This document shows, piece after piece, positions 1 to 12,096 of a stretch of 64,000 nucleotides of DNA (positions are counted from its first letter, which is position 1; each line of letters begins with the position of its first letter). The position numbers were made by a program, and so were the translations under genes. This stretch comes from Populus alba (lineage: Eukaryota; Streptophyta; Magnoliopsida; Malpighiales; Salicaceae). The notes under the pieces were generated by a model. That model did no database searches, had not been told where the DNA came from, and saw only the letters and a list, made by a program, of their open reading frames with translations. Location: assembly GCF_005239225.2 (NCBI RefSeq), contig NC_133289.1, positions 1,185,501 through 1,249,500 of the forward strand, in the 5' to 3' direction.

Positions 1-832
1 TTGAATGTTCTTCTTACAAAAAAAAAATATTAGAATGTTCTTCTTACAAAAAAAAAAATATTAGAAGCTTTGAAAGTGTGTTTTCGCATAGATTTCTTAA
101 ACACAAACTATTTTCTTGGCATTTCTGGATTTTACAACATGTTTGTAAAACTCCAAAGGGTATTGGCCAATATTCCAAAAACTATAAAAATCTTATTTTG
201 GGGGAAGTTCATTTATTATTCACCGCTAATGTTTGGATAAAGAAATCCTTAAAGGACGAATATCCAAAATATTATTGGGAGTAATAAATCCGAACACGTT
301 TTTGAAAGAAGCCTTGATTATAATCGAGGACATTTCAAAATTTCAATTTTTATTATTCCACGGTTTACGAGCCACGAAAGTATGAAATACTAAGGTAGTT
401 TTTTTTTTTTTAGCATTGTGATTTCCTTAGATTTCTAAATTTTTTATCCCTCCTCCTTGCGATTTACGAGTCGCAAACTCTTGAAATACTAAGGGAAAAA
501 TGAGCTTTCAAAGCACATGGAATCTCCTTGGATTTCTATCCAAATAAATTTTATTTGAATCAAACTTAGAAAAATTGATGGGATTAGAAAACACCAACAC
601 CATAGCAATTATAGAGCAAACCAAACACCAAGCAGCTTACCTTAGGTAGGGCGTATTAGGGGTGCTAATACCTTCCCTTTACGCAACCAGTCCCTTGCCT
701 TAGAATCTCTGAAAAACCAGTTAGGGTTCCTAGTGACCAAAATACTAGGTGGCGACTCCAAAGAACAAAATCAAGCAAAAACAAACGATAAAAAATCACC
801 AGCAAATGCCGCGCGGATTTTGACGTGCGACA
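1..832 (+). repeat. Element A 5' LTR, right-hand part
   Basis: It matches the last ~790 bases of the LTR at 48641-51286 and ends in TGCGACA directly before the primer binding site. Differences from the 3' LTR seen by eye are mostly C/T and G/A transitions. One is a small local duplication at 1-63, where a ~30-bp unit with an A-run occurs twice. The start of the LTR is outside the window. Confidence 0.9.
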
Positions 833-835
833 GAA

Positions 836-853
836 TGACGACTCCACTGGGGA
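836..853 (+). other. Element A primer binding site (tRNA-Arg type)
   Basis: The sequence TGACGACTCCACTGGGGA lies three bases after the LTR end. It matches the TGGCGACTCC-type site seen intact in element C, with one G-to-A change in the leading TGG. Ogre elements are known for a tRNA-Arg primer site. Confidence 0.85.
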
Positions 854-1359
854 CCCTTGGACTAAGCTTGTTTTTTTTTGTTTGTTTATGCTATGTGTTA
901 TTGGTTTTTGTTTTCTTATGATGCTTTGTTTAAAAAACTTTAGCATACATCTTTACATTCTATCATACATGGCATAGGCATGCATCACTTTATTATTATT
1001 ATTATGTTTCTGAGGGCACACACATGTTAACTTTAAGATTAAGTGGGGGACTAGCAGCTTGCCTTATGACTTGAGTCAAGGTTTAAGTTTGTGTAAACCC
1101 CAACTCTTTGCTGAGTGTCTAGACTGATTGTGATTGGTACACGTGCCATCCCACTATCTGCTGGACCTCCATATCGCCTTTACGAGGGTGATCACTGGAA
1201 CAACAAGAGACCCTCTTTTAGAGACCCAGTAGTAAACCTACCCTATGTCTCACGTAAAGGAGCTATAACCTATCCTTAGGGTGTATGTTCCAATATATCT
1301 TTTGCATCAAAACAAGTCTAAAACCCCAATGCATTTTGAATTGCATGACTATGAACGAA
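854..1359 (+). other. Element A 5' leader between primer site and ORF1
   Basis: Non-coding. Its middle part (about 1010-1310) resembles the leader of non-autonomous element C at about 21910-22200: a purine-rich GTGGGGGACTAGCAG-like stretch, then CTTATGACTT, then shared blocks before ORF1. Conservation between an autonomous-type and a gene-less element suggests a cis-acting signal such as packaging or dimerisation; that is inference. Confidence 0.55.
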
Positions 1360-3520
1360 ATGACCATCATCACTAAATCTTCCATCGTAGAGTATGGAAA
1401 AAATTCTGAACTGTCATAATTGACTGAAGGAGACTGCCTTAGAAGCGATGCTAAGAAGATGTCACCAATCAAGAACCTGAATTGCATATTGAATGAGGTG
1501 AACAAATTAACGACTCATTTTCAGAATGTGGATAAAGATGCATTTTTTTGGAAATACGGACGTTTGATGGAAATCGCAACGGTAGAATTTTTAAGCACAA
1601 ACCTCCCAGCTGTGCGAGCTTTAGTTCATTTTTGGGATCCAGACTACCGATGTTTTTCCTTTGGAAGCATAGACTTGTGTCCCACGGTTGAGGAATATGG
1701 ATTGTTGACCAAGTTTCCCAACGACTTGTATCGGATTTATTCCCCTTTGAGATCCGACAAGATCGTCCCTGAACTGTCAAAACTGCTCAGAATCTCCAAC
1801 TTGGAAAAGTTTCTAGAAAAGAATGGTACCGGTTTGAAATGGAGGATGCTATAATTGGAAAAGAAGTCAGGATTAGAAAAAGAGAGATTGATTGCCTTGG
1901 GTATATTTGGCCTTGTGTTGTTCCCAAGTCAGATTGGTTTAGTGAGTTTGGAGGCCGCTGCTGCTTATATGGAGTATGAGAATACACAAATCAATCCAGT
2001 GGCTGCTATTTTAGCCGAAACAATTTTGACACTTACCATTTGTAGGAGGGCCGGAAAAGGAGCAATGAGATGTTTGCACGCAATTGTTGTATATTTGGAT
2101 GGTTAGCCATATCGAAACAAAAAACTTGTCTTCCAATAATTTTTGGTGGTTCACCCCAAAAACCCCTAAAGTTAGTAGAAGAAGAAGAATGGGGAGATCT
2201 AGACAACCAGGGTTGGGTTGACAAATTAGAGAAGGTTTAAACCTAATAGCGGTTTCAAGTGAAGAGAGCCCCATGGGGTAACGACAGTGAAGGTCCTAAT
2301 GAGTTGTGGACAAAGGCGTTGGGTACCATTAGTGGGGATTACAGGTTATGTGAGTTATGCTTTTGCCTTAGTGGTAAGACAACTTGGGGGCATACAGTTC
2401 GTTCCTAGGACTATGGGAATTGCTCAATTCTCTGGTTTGTTCAAAGATCCCATGGCAGAAGAGGTTTTAGAGATCATCAAACAAGATTGGAAGCATCTAG
2501 TGTTGGTTGAGATAGAAGGTTTAAAAGATCCAAGTACGAGCGAAGGATATGCAAAATGGAGAGACTCAACTGCTTCAACCATACCTTACGTAGAAGCCAA
2601 ATCTCCTCAAACTGTAGAAGAGCCTATTAAGAGAAAAAAGGTTAACAATGAAGATGACTCAGCTGCTTCAGCCATGCCTTGTGTAGAAGCCAAATCTCCT
2701 CAAGCTGTAGAGGAGCCTATTAAGAGAAAAAGGGTTAACAGTGAAGATGAATTGAGAAGGCAAGTGGAAAAACTTCGAATAGAGTTGAGCAAGAGCAGAA
2801 AAGACAAGGCAATGTTGGAAGAAATGATGCTAGAAGAGGATAAAAGGAGAACATTTCTAGATGAGCAAATACAGTCTAAAGATGCGAAAATAACAAAGCT
2901 TGAGTTAAAACTAGGTGAGGAGAAGAGTGCTAGGAAAGAAAGTGAGAAGGAGCTAGTTGGAATGAGTTTGGATTGGATGCAAAGTTGCACTGAACTTGAA
3001 ACAATGGAGATGGACTTTAACGATTGCCAAGGAAGTGCAGAATATTACCAAGAAAAATTTTCGCAAGTGCAGTTCGAACTGATGGACAGGATTGGGAAGT
3101 ATGAGGATTTGAATAAGAAATATATGGAGTGGGAAAGCAAAAGGAGAGGTTTCGAGGATGTTAAAGCAGAGTTAGCGGTCAAGAAGAATGAGATAAAAGT
3201 TATGAGGATAAAGCTTGACAAAGAACGCGAAAAGGCGAAGTATTTAGACTAGAAGCTAGTAACAATGGAAAAACACAAGGATCAAATCGACGCCAACAAC
3301 ACTACTTTGAACAGAACCAACATGTTGCTCATAGAAAAAAAATGACCAAAACAGATGAGCAAATGGACGAAGCTGCTTGCCAGCGTGCTCGAATTATTAG
3401 AATCAATGCACGGAATGTGGGAGTAGACATCATTCGCTATCGTCGAAGCCTAGCTGAAACTGATGCTTTTCTAGGGAAGATTGAGAACCGTGGCTTTTTG
3501 CTTCTTACCTTTGGCTAAAG
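1360..3520 (+). pseudogene. Element A ORF1 (Ogre-specific protein with plant-mobile-domain-like part and coiled coil), broken
   Basis: This is the extra ORF that Ogre-type elements carry before gag; its function is unknown. It starts at an ATG at 1360 whose first residues (MTII) match ORF1 of element F. The frame then runs through stops at 1417, 1852 and 2104 and a broken stretch at 2107-2286 before the longest open part, 2287-3252. The N-terminal part has the HFWDPDY motif and VPLVGITGYV/ARQLGGIQ-type motifs seen in the DUF7745/plant-mobile-domain family (recognised from memory). Residues encoded by 2740-3400 form a Lys/Glu-rich coiled coil. A 93-bp (31-codon) segment is duplicated in tandem at 2563-2748. 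Past the stop at 3250, similarity to F continues to about 3515. Confidence 0.8.
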
Positions 3521-3892
3521 AGTTTATGGAGGAAAAGGGATTAGCATGTTGTATTTCTTTTATTTCTAAAATGTAATAAATTTATCAAACATTAATGAAA
3601 AGGGCGTTGACCCATCTTCTTATGCAAAATCTGTCTCTTGGTGAACATGATTCAAGCAAACGACTCGAAAGGCAGAACTCCTATCAAAGCAATGTGACAA
3701 GAGAATGCTTATAATGTGATGGCTATTATTCGTTCACAAAAAAAGGCTGTATCCATACCCAATGAAACATGCATTTTTCAATCATGCATTTATCATAATC
3801 ATGCATTTGTCTCATACATCTATGCACGCATCTGCAGATCGTGAAACATAGGTCCCACACCCAAAGTCCATCAAACTCGTTCAAGATCAAGA
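3521..3892 (+). other. ORF1-gag spacer of element A
   Basis: AT-rich non-coding sequence with repeated ATGCATTT-like words near 3765-3830. Element F has a comparable spacer between its ORF1 and gag. No gene seen. Confidence 0.5.
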
Positions 3893-5869
3893 ATGGAGAA
3901 TGAAGAGAGAGCCATCCTAGAATCCCGCTACCAAAGTGAAATTAGAATCTAAGGAATGAAGTTTTCTCGAATGACCATCATGCTTGAGCAAACTTTTAAA
4001 GAGTCAAGAACGGGGGGGGAGGGGAACGTCTACGCAACCACCTATAGAGCACCGCCAGCTTTTTTTCCAAATACCTCACGGGGGTATAATCTGCCAGAAC
4101 TAATGGAGGCAGATTAGTGAACGGGCAGCACTTTGCACTGCATTCCATTCAGCCCCCTCAAAGCTCACATCACTGTAGATTATGACAGGCAAGATGGGCC
4201 TTCGATAATAGGTCCACTGGTTTTATTGAACGATGACAAGCACTACATCATGACTTTGGAAGATAAGGTTAGAGCAAGTCGAGGAAATGATTGGTTTGAC
4301 CCCATGCAGCGTCTGAAGTATGCTTGGTACCAAACATAAACACGGTACAAAAGAGATTATTAGGATACCGGAGTTTTAGGTACACTGGGTTTGGAATGCC
4401 CAAACACTCACTTTGATCTTATTGCAATAAGATGGCTGAGGTGATTCATAACGATAAGTGCTGAATCTACCTTTTTCCAAGCAGTCTATCAGGGTCTGCG
4501 CTAAAGCTGTACATTGAGGCTTGGATAATCCAAGATTAGAAATGGAAGGAAATTTAGTGAAGGCTTCCTTAGCAATACAAGTTCAATTTGGAAATTGCTC
4601 CAGATCGAAAACAAGCCTTATGTCAATGGAAAAGAGAAGCCAAGAGTCAGTAAGGGCTTATGCGCAAGATGGAGGGAATGAGGCCACGCAGTGTCAACCC
4701 CGCCTTGATAGAAACGGAGCACTGGTGACTTTGTTCGCAATTACATTCAAGGCACCCTACTATGAGCATTTAATGGGTAGGCTCATATTCAACATTTCTA
4801 TGATGCTAGTACGTGTGGCAGAAAGAATTAGAGAGGGAATGTAAAGCTGGGCGCATAGCGGAGCCTCTAGAGAAGAAAGGTTTATTGGAAGGAAAAGAGA
4901 AGGTGCGTTCAACAATTTGGGAAAGGCGGGTACAAAGGGCAAAAAAAGTAAATCGGCCAAAACCCGACATAATGCCCACCCATCAATTTCGCCAACATAA
5001 AATTACCAACTTTTAACCTTAATCATCAAACAAACAACGCAAAACAACCAACCAAAAGGCCATTCAAAGAATACACTTCAGAACCCTACGGCTCCACTAC
5101 CGCATTGCCTTTAAAAGACTTGTAATGGATAATTGTTGAGCATTCGGACAGATAGCTCCAATCCTTCTACGCCAATCCATCCACCCTTTCCACATCTGGT
5201 ACAAGCCGAACTAACTTGGCGAATACCATGCTGGCAATCCGGGGCATGGAATGGAAAAACCTGCTAGCTTTAAGGAGATTTATTAGAGCTTATCNNNNNN
5301 NNNNNNNNNNNNNNNNNNNNNNNNNNNNNNNNNNNNNNNNNNNNNNNNNNNNNNNNNNNNNNNNNNNNNNNNNNNNNNNNNNNNNNNNNNNNNNNNNNNN
5401 NNNNNNNNNNNNNNNNNNNNNNNNNNNNNNNNNNNNNNNNNNNNNNNNNNNNNNNNNNNNNNNNNNNNNNNNNNNNNNNNNNNNNNNNNNNNNNNNNNNN
5501 NNNNNNNNNNNNNNNNNNNNNNNNNNNNNNNNNNNNNNNNNNNNNNNNNNNNNNNNNNNNNNNNNNNNNNNNNNNNNNNNNNNNNNNNNNNNNNNNNNNN
5601 NNNNNNNNNNNNNNNNNNNNNNNNNNNNNNNNNNNNNNNNNNNNNNNNNNNNNNNNNNNNNNNNNNNNNNNNNNNNNNNNNNNNNNNNNNNNNNNNNNNN
5701 NNNNNNNNNNNNNNNNNNNNNNNNNNNNNNNNNNNNNNNNNNNNNNNNNNNNNNNNNNNNNNNNNNNNNNNNNNNNNNNNNNNNNNNNNNNNNNTCTGAG
5801 CCGCATCGAAGCGCTTTGCAAAAAGTTTTGAATGAGGCGTATGTACCCTAAGACATTGAACAGAAAACC
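3893..5869 (+). pseudogene. Element A gag, heavily degraded and gapped
   Basis: The start ATG at 3893 encodes MENEER, as in the intact gag of element F, and a leucine-rich LLEQ-type helix follows near 3985. After that the frame is lost repeatedly: there are a short open stretch at 4521-4844 and many stops up to 5294. A 500-base run of N hides the next part. Sequence after the gap (from 5795) encodes a segment ending in NEAYVP that matches the gag-protease junction of F. It could have been a nucleocapsid/capsid precursor but cannot be translated now. Confidence 0.75.
5295..5794. other. Assembly gap (500 N)
   Basis: There are exactly 500 consecutive N, a length typical of a fixed-size placeholder, so the true distance is unknown. 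It falls within the gag region of element A. Confidence 0.98.
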
Positions 5870-6995
5870 ATGGAGCATTTGGTAGGGAGAATCCATGCAA
5901 CTAATTACCTGTATTTCACGGCTGATGAGCTTGATGTTGAAGGTACCGGACACAACAAGCCTTTATACATTACTGTTAGGTGCAAAGACTGCCTCGTAGG
6001 GAAGGTGCTCGTCGACAATGGCTCGGCTCTTAATGTGTTGCCAAAGCATATTCTAGAAGAAATGCCGATTGATGAATCTCATATGAAGCCAAGTCCATGA
6101 TAGCTAGAGCATATGACGGCTCACCTCGACCAATAATGGGGACTCTAGAAGTAGAGCTATATGTGGGGCCGCAAATATTCTTAATAACATTTCAAGTTTT
6201 GGATATTCACCCTTCCTATAGTATGTTGTTAGGGAGACCTTGGATCCATACGGCTGGGGCGGTAACTTCATCATTACACCAATGCTTGAAGTATATCATG
6301 AACGGGATGTTGGTGACTGTCAAAGCTGAGGAGACGGTATCCATGATAAAGAATGTGGCCATGCCCTTCATTGAAGCAGAAGATTGTAAGGATAATAATC
6401 TCCATGCTTTTGAGATTGTAAACACTGACTAGGTACCTAAAAACACAGTACTAAAAAGGCCAAAGATCTCAGAAGCAGCAAGGATGGCAGCTCAATGCTT
6501 TTTGGAAGGTGGGATCCCCTTTCAATATAATCCTATCACCAAGGCACCAAAAGGGGCTAACCCGACAAAGATGAAATGTGTTGATCGAAGATTTGGGTTG
6601 GGGTATAAACCTAAAAAAGAGGATCATCGATGGGCTGCTAGTCGGAGAAGGGAAAGAAGAATGGCTAGGATTGAAGGGAGAAAGCCTGAAGAAGAGAAGC
6701 TTGAAATCCCTCCCCTTAGAATGACATTCCCAAAAGTTGCATATGTAATGCAACCTGATAAAGGAGCAGAAAGCCTTGGTCAACAACTATCAAATATGAG
6801 CATAAACACCTTGGAGGAGGATGAAGTGGAAGGAGGTAACATGAAGACGGTAGCGGGAAGGGAGGATGAAGCACTACCACAACTGACTATCCACACCCTG
6901 GAAGAAGTCTCTGCTAAGACCTTCATCTGAAAGCTAGCCGATGGCGAGAAGTTTCAAAACTGGGTGACTCAAGAAGCCCCAGTAGTGTTTAAAAT
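5870..6995 (+). pseudogene. Element A aspartic protease and pro-RT linker, broken
   Basis: It encodes the retroviral-type protease that would cleave the polyprotein. The active-site region reads VLVDNGSALNVLP near 6005-6045; the DNGS form is usual in Ogre. The flap/C-terminal motif LLGRPWIH is at about 6225. A one-base deletion near 6094, compared with F, shifts the frame, so the gene is split between 5870-6100 and 6097-6432. A TAG at 6430 replaces a Trp codon, and a TGA at 6928 replaces an Arg codon present in F. Both fit C-to-T decay. The linker (6433-6995) is a charged region ending at the intron donor. Confidence 0.85.
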
Positions 6996-7203
6996 GTAAA
7001 CCAACTTTGTCTGCTTTAACATGCTTTTGTCATTGCTTTTGTTTGCTTTATTCTCCCTAGTTGACAATCAAGGCTCATGATGTCAATTAGATTTTGTCGT
7101 TGTCTTTGAGCCCATCTTTTGTTTTGAAGTAATGAGATCAATGCGTTTTTCCAAATTTTGTCCCTTTATCTGTGCATTTACACCAAACACTTTCCGCTTT
7201 CAG
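6996..7203 (+). other. Element A pro-RT intron (Ogre type)
   Basis: The stretch is T-rich and lacks the reading frame. It starts GTAAAC and ends in CCGCTTTCAG. The same donor and acceptor words bracket the equivalent region of F (51688-51912). The protease frame ends at a TAA that lies inside the donor (GTAA). Joining donor to acceptor restores an open frame into the RT-side exon (Asn-Pro-Glu-Ser-Gly). Ogre elements are known to have a partly spliced intron at this place. Splicing here is inferred. Confidence 0.75.
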
Positions 7204-7219
7204 GAACCCTGAAAGCGGA
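7193..7219 (+). promoter_or_regulatory. Perfect hairpin on the intron 3' splice site
   Basis: The arms TCCGCTTTCAGG and CCTGAAAGCGGA pair over 12 bp around a 3-base AAC loop. The acceptor CAG/G is inside the 5' arm. Element F has the same hairpin at 51671-51698, with 11-bp arms and a 6-base loop. Confidence 0.7.
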
Positions 7220-9458
7220 TCTTCCACAACATCACATACACTTAGCATCGAGAATGAATGGTCAAACTTTAACGAACATGTTATCACCATGGAAGAAGAA
7301 GAATGGGACGAAAGCAATGTTGAGGAATTTACAAAGTTAGTAGAGCAACATGAACAAACCTGGGAACCAGCTACGGAAGAACTAGAAACCATAAACGTGG
7401 GTAATGATCAGATTAAAAGAGAATTGAAAATAGGGACCTTAATCACTCCTGAGGAAAGAGTAAAGATAATGGCCCTCTTACAAGAATATGTAGATGTTTT
7501 CGCTTGGTCCTACGAGGATATGCCTGGTTAGATAGAAATATCATCGTGCATAAGATACTGCTGGAGGAAGGTTGTAAGCCAATCAAGCAGAAGTTGAGGA
7601 GAGCTCACCCGGATGTTTGGATCAAAGTTAAGACAGAACTCGAAAAACAATGGAATGCAGGCTTTCTAGAAGTAGTCAAGTATCCACAATGGGTATCCAA
7701 CATTGTTGTCGTACCAAAGAAAGAGGGAAAGATTAGAGTTTGTGTGGACTTCCGAAATTTGAATAAAGCTAGCCCCAAGGATGATTTTCCGCTGCCACAT
7801 ATAGATGTTTTGGTGGACAATGCTGCACGTAGTTCCACATATTCCTTTATAGATGGTTTCTCGGGATACAACCAGATAAAGATGGCTCTAGAAGATAAGG
7901 CAAAAACAACTTTTGTTACACCGTGGGGAACTTATTGGTACAAGGTTATGCCATTTGGTCTAAAGAATGCAGGAGCCACTTATCAGAGAGCCATGGTGAC
8001 TTTATTCCATGATATGATGCACAAGGAAATTGAGGTGTATGTAGATGATATGATTGCCAAGTCCAAGAGGGGAGATGACCATGTAAAGGTTTTGAGGAAA
8101 TTATTTGAGCGTCTGAGGAAATATGAACTGAAGCTCAACCCTGCCAAATGTTCGTTTGGAGTTAAGTCTGGAAAATTGCTCGGATTCGTGGTAAGTGATA
8201 AAGGTATAGAGGTAGATCCTGATAAGGTGAAAGCCATCCAATCCATGCCATCCCCAAAGACGGAGAAGGAGGTGAGGGGATTCTTGGGAAGATTGAACTA
8301 TATTGCCAGATTTATAGCTCAGCTAACCACAACGTGTGAACCTGTCTTCCAGCTATTGAGGAAAAAGAATCCTGGGATTTGGAATGAGGAGTGCGAGGAG
8401 GCATTCAATAAAATCAAGCAATATTTACAAAGTCTGCCTTTGCTTGTTCCTCCTGTATCAGGAAGGCCTTTAATATTGTATTTGACAGTGACTGAAACAG
8501 CTATGGGGTGTGTATTGGGTCAGCATGATGAAACCGGAAGGAAAGAAAGGGCCATTTATTACCTTAGTAAGAAGTTCACTAAATGTGAGTCTAGATACAC
8601 GGTGATAGAGAAACTCTGTTGTGCATTAGTATGGGCGACAAAAAGATTACGACATTACATGTTGTATCACACCACTTTGTTGATTTCAAAAGTGGATCCA
8701 CTAAGGTACATCTGTAACAAGCCCTATCTCTCAAGCCGAATTGCAAGGTGGCAAGTTCTGTTGTCAGAATATGACATAGTATATACGACAAGGAAAGCCG
8801 TGAAAGGGAGTGCCATTACAGACCACTTGGCTAATAATGTTGTGGAAGATTATGAGCCATTAGATTTTGATTTCCCTGATGAGAATGTATTATCAGTAGC
8901 GGGAGAAGAAGAGAAGACAAATTGGTGGACCATGTTTTTTGATGGAGCAGTAAATGTTTATGGCAATGGGGCCGGTGCGGTGATCATCTCTCCTGACCAG
9001 AAACAGTATCCGGTTTCAATTAAATTGTATTTTGAATGCACCAACAATACTGCAGAATATGAGGCTTGTATCTTGGGTTTAGAAGCTGCATTAGAGTTGA
9101 AGATCAGAAAGATAGATGTATATGGGGACTCAATGTTGATTATCTGTCAGGTGAAAGGAGAGTGGCAAACCAAGGAAGAAAAATTAAGGCCGTACCAGGA
9201 ATATTTATCCACGCTGTCAAAAGAATTCAAAGAGATAAGGTTCACCCATCTAGGAAGAGAAGGGAACCATTTTGCGGATGCTTTAGCCATGTTGGCTGCT
9301 ATGGCTACAATTGATCTCGGGCATAAGGTACATCCCATACACATAGATATCAGAAATAACCCAGCTCATTGTTGCTCAGTTGAAGGAGAGGTAGATGGAA
9401 AGCCTTGGTACTACGATATCAAGAATTTGCTGCAAAGTCAGGAATATCCAGTGGGAGC
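7204..9458 (+). pseudogene. Element A reverse transcriptase, RNase H and archaeal-type RNase H, broken
   Basis: It copies element RNA into DNA and removes the RNA strand. The first exon part (7204-7531) encodes an acidic linker ending in DVFAWSYEDMPG. A one-base deletion at about 7530 then forces a shift into the long frame 7504-9594. RT follows (about 7540-8400), with VPKKEGKIRVCVDFRNLN, the catalytic YVDD at 8038-8049 and LGFVVSDKGIEVDP. The first RNase H covers about 8460-8850. A second, archaeal-type RNase H (FFDGA near 8937, NNTAEYEA, DALA) covers about 8920-9300. The double RNase H marks the Tat lineage. At 9459 the frame runs into solo LTR S, so the last ~45 codons to 9594 come from LTR sequence. 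Confidence 0.88.
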
Positions 9459-12091
9459 TGTTGTAACCCATTTTTGGGTCCCCATGAAAAATAAAATAAA
9501 TGGCCAAAAGAGTTTAGAAAAAATAACAGGAGGCAGAAGCGCTCAGAAAACAGTCAGAAAATTTGTCAAGGAATTTAAAAAATACAAGGATTGAATTTTT
9601 GACAATATATTTCTTGAAGGATGAGGACCCTGGTGGATAAGAAAATTTTGAATTTTTGAGGAGAAAAGCCCAAATTTGAATGTTTATGGACTTAATTGGA
9701 TTTTTTATTGAATTTATAGAAGATTTGATGGCAAGAAAATTGATTTTTAAGTCAATTTGGGCTTTAATTAGAAGAAATTTAAGTTCTGGGGCCAAAATAT
9801 ATTTTTTAGGAATTTATTGGGTCAAATCAGGGGCTTAATTGCATAAATATTGAAGTTTAATGGCCAATTAGGGACTTAATTGTAAAAATCCGAAACCAGG
9901 GACCAATTTGGGGAAGGCGCAAAGATGGAGGGGGCTGTTTGAATTTGATCCAGGGGCTTAATTGAAGAAATTAGAAGTTTATTGATCAATTGAGGGCTCA
10001 ATTGCATAAATCAGAGGCCAAGGACCAAAGTGAAAAACGCGGCCAACTATGGGGACGGACCGAAATTGGAAGGGACGAAATTGAATTGAACACAGATGAT
10101 TAAGGACTGATTCAAGAAATGTTCTGGCACCTTTATTTTAAAATGGAACGGCGTGTTTTATCCAAAACGACGCCGTTTCATGCAAAAAAAAAAAAAAAAG
10201 AGACCGAACGGTGCCGTTTTGAACGGCACTGTTCACTTTCTTCTTCCCCCGAACATTACAGCGGGGAAGAAGGAAAAGTTTGCATTATTTATTTTTCTGC
10301 AGGTCCCTCTTGTCACCGACCGAGGCCCCACGCCGGTGGGCCACCGACAGAAGACACTGGCCGACCACCCGCCGCGCTGCCGAAGCCGAGGGAGGCCCGC
10401 CTGGACAGCCGCTCCCCGACAGCCGCTCCTCGACCCGCTCCTTGGCTCCACGGTGAAGCCACGCCCGCTGGTTCTATAAATGGAGAACCGAAAGAGAGAA
10501 GATGGGGGGAAAAGAAAAAAAAAAAAAAGAACCCAAAGAAAAAACAAAGAAAACCGAAGAGAGAGAGGAGGAGAGAACCCGAAGAGAGAGAGAGAAGAAA
10601 CCGGAGAAGGAACGGACAGAGAAGAGAGGGAGGAGGAAACAAAACAAAAAAAAAAGCAATGAGACAGTGAGGGGACGACCGAGAGGGGAGACCATTGTAC
10701 ACAGAGAAGGATGAACAGCTGACAGAAGGAAACACCCGGGATCAAGAGGAGAAGAACCAGACATAAGCAAAAAGGAGGAAGACAGAGGTACGTGCGTCTA
10801 CATAAAGAAGAAGAAATACTGCAGAAAACAGTTGCGCTTCCCAGCCACTGCCACCGTCAGCACCACCGGGAGACCTCGTCAACTGCCTCTCCACCGCCAC
10901 CAGCATCACTGGGAGTATTCGCCATCGTCTTTAACATCGTTTCTGCCACCAGGTTTGCACCCCCTTCGTCGCTGTGCATGCACCATTTCCTTGCATTTCA
11001 CTGTTCAAGTGAAATATAATTCACTTGAACAGTGAAATGCTAATTCACTATTCACATAAATATAATTAACGTGAACAGTGAAATGCTATTCACTGTTCAC
11101 ATCAGACATATTTCACTGTTCACATGAGGCCTGCTGGGTTCAGCCCAGCCACGTGGGCCCCGCTGGGTCCAGCCCTAAAAAAAAAAAAAAACTTCTTCAA
11201 AAATTATTTCAAAGAAATTTGTGATTTTTCTGTAATTTTATTACTGTATTTTGGTCAATATCGATTTGTATTTTTATATTGTAAAGATACAAATCCGGTA
11301 TTAAAATACCCGGTTTTCGTTAACAAAAAAAAATGTTTATTTAAAAAAAAATGTTTTGTTTTCATGCATACGGCCAATACTCTAACATGTTTTGAATGTT
11401 CTTTTTATATAAAAAAAAAATATTGGAAGTTTTAAAAATGTGTTTTCGCATAGATTTCTTAAACACAAATTATTTTCTTGCATTTCTGGATTTTACAACA
11501 TGTTTGTAAAACTCCAAAGGGTATTGGCCAATATTCCAAAAACTATAAAAATTTTATTTTGAGGGGGGAATTTATTTATTATTCACCACTAATGTTTGGA
11601 TAAAGAAATCCTTAAAAGGATGAATATCCAAAATATTATTGGGAGTAATAAATCCGCACACATTCTTGAAAGAAGCCTTGATTATAATCGAGGACATTTC
11701 AAAATTTTAATTTTTTTATTCCACGATTTACGAGTCGCAAACTCTCGAAATACTAAGGGAAAAATGAGCTTTCAAAGCACATGGAATCTCTTTAGATTTC
11801 TATCCCAAATCAATTGACGAGCCTAGAAAATACCAACACCATAGCAATTATAGAGCAAACCAAACACCAAGCAGCTTACCTTAGGTAGGGCGTACTAGGG
11901 GTGCTAATACCTTCCCTTTACGCAACCAGTCCCTTGCCTTAGAATCTCTGAAAGACCAGTTAGGGTTCCTAGTGACCAAAATACTAGGTGGCGACTCCAA
12001 AGAACCAAATCAGCAAAATAGAACAAAACGAAAGTCGCCAGTCGAATGTCGCAAACAAAATTCTTTTTGTTAGTTTTTTGGGGGTGCGACA
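9459..12091 (+). mobile_element. Solo LTR S of the element-A family
   Basis: It starts TGTTGTAACCC and ends GTGCGACA. It is flanked by the direct repeat GGAGC (9454-9458 and 12092-12096), so the boundaries are secure. It aligns with A's own 3' LTR (48641-51286) over most of its length but differs in the middle, where it holds a 21-bp-arm palindrome in place of A's AT-rich stretch. A TATA box (TATAAAT, 10475-10481) is followed by a purine-rich leader (about 10490-10670). ORFs read across this region are low-complexity shadows. No internal sequence remains, consistent with LTR-LTR recombination after insertion. Confidence 0.93.
10993..11040. repeat. 21-bp-arm palindrome in solo LTR S
   Basis: The left arm 10993-11013 (GCATTTCACTG...) is the exact reverse complement of 11020-11040, with a 6-base ATATAA spacer. 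More copies of TTCACTGTTCA follow up to about 11125, so the local region is rich in partial inverted repeats. Confidence 0.9.
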
Positions 12092-12096
12092 GGAGC

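Noticed and set aside
10119..10745. Overlapping ORFs on both strands in the GC- and purine-rich part of solo LTR S (also 49358-49886 and 20064-20946)
   Set aside because: They are low-complexity Lys/Arg/Glu or Ser/Phe strings in LTR leader sequence, not kept in frame between LTR copies.
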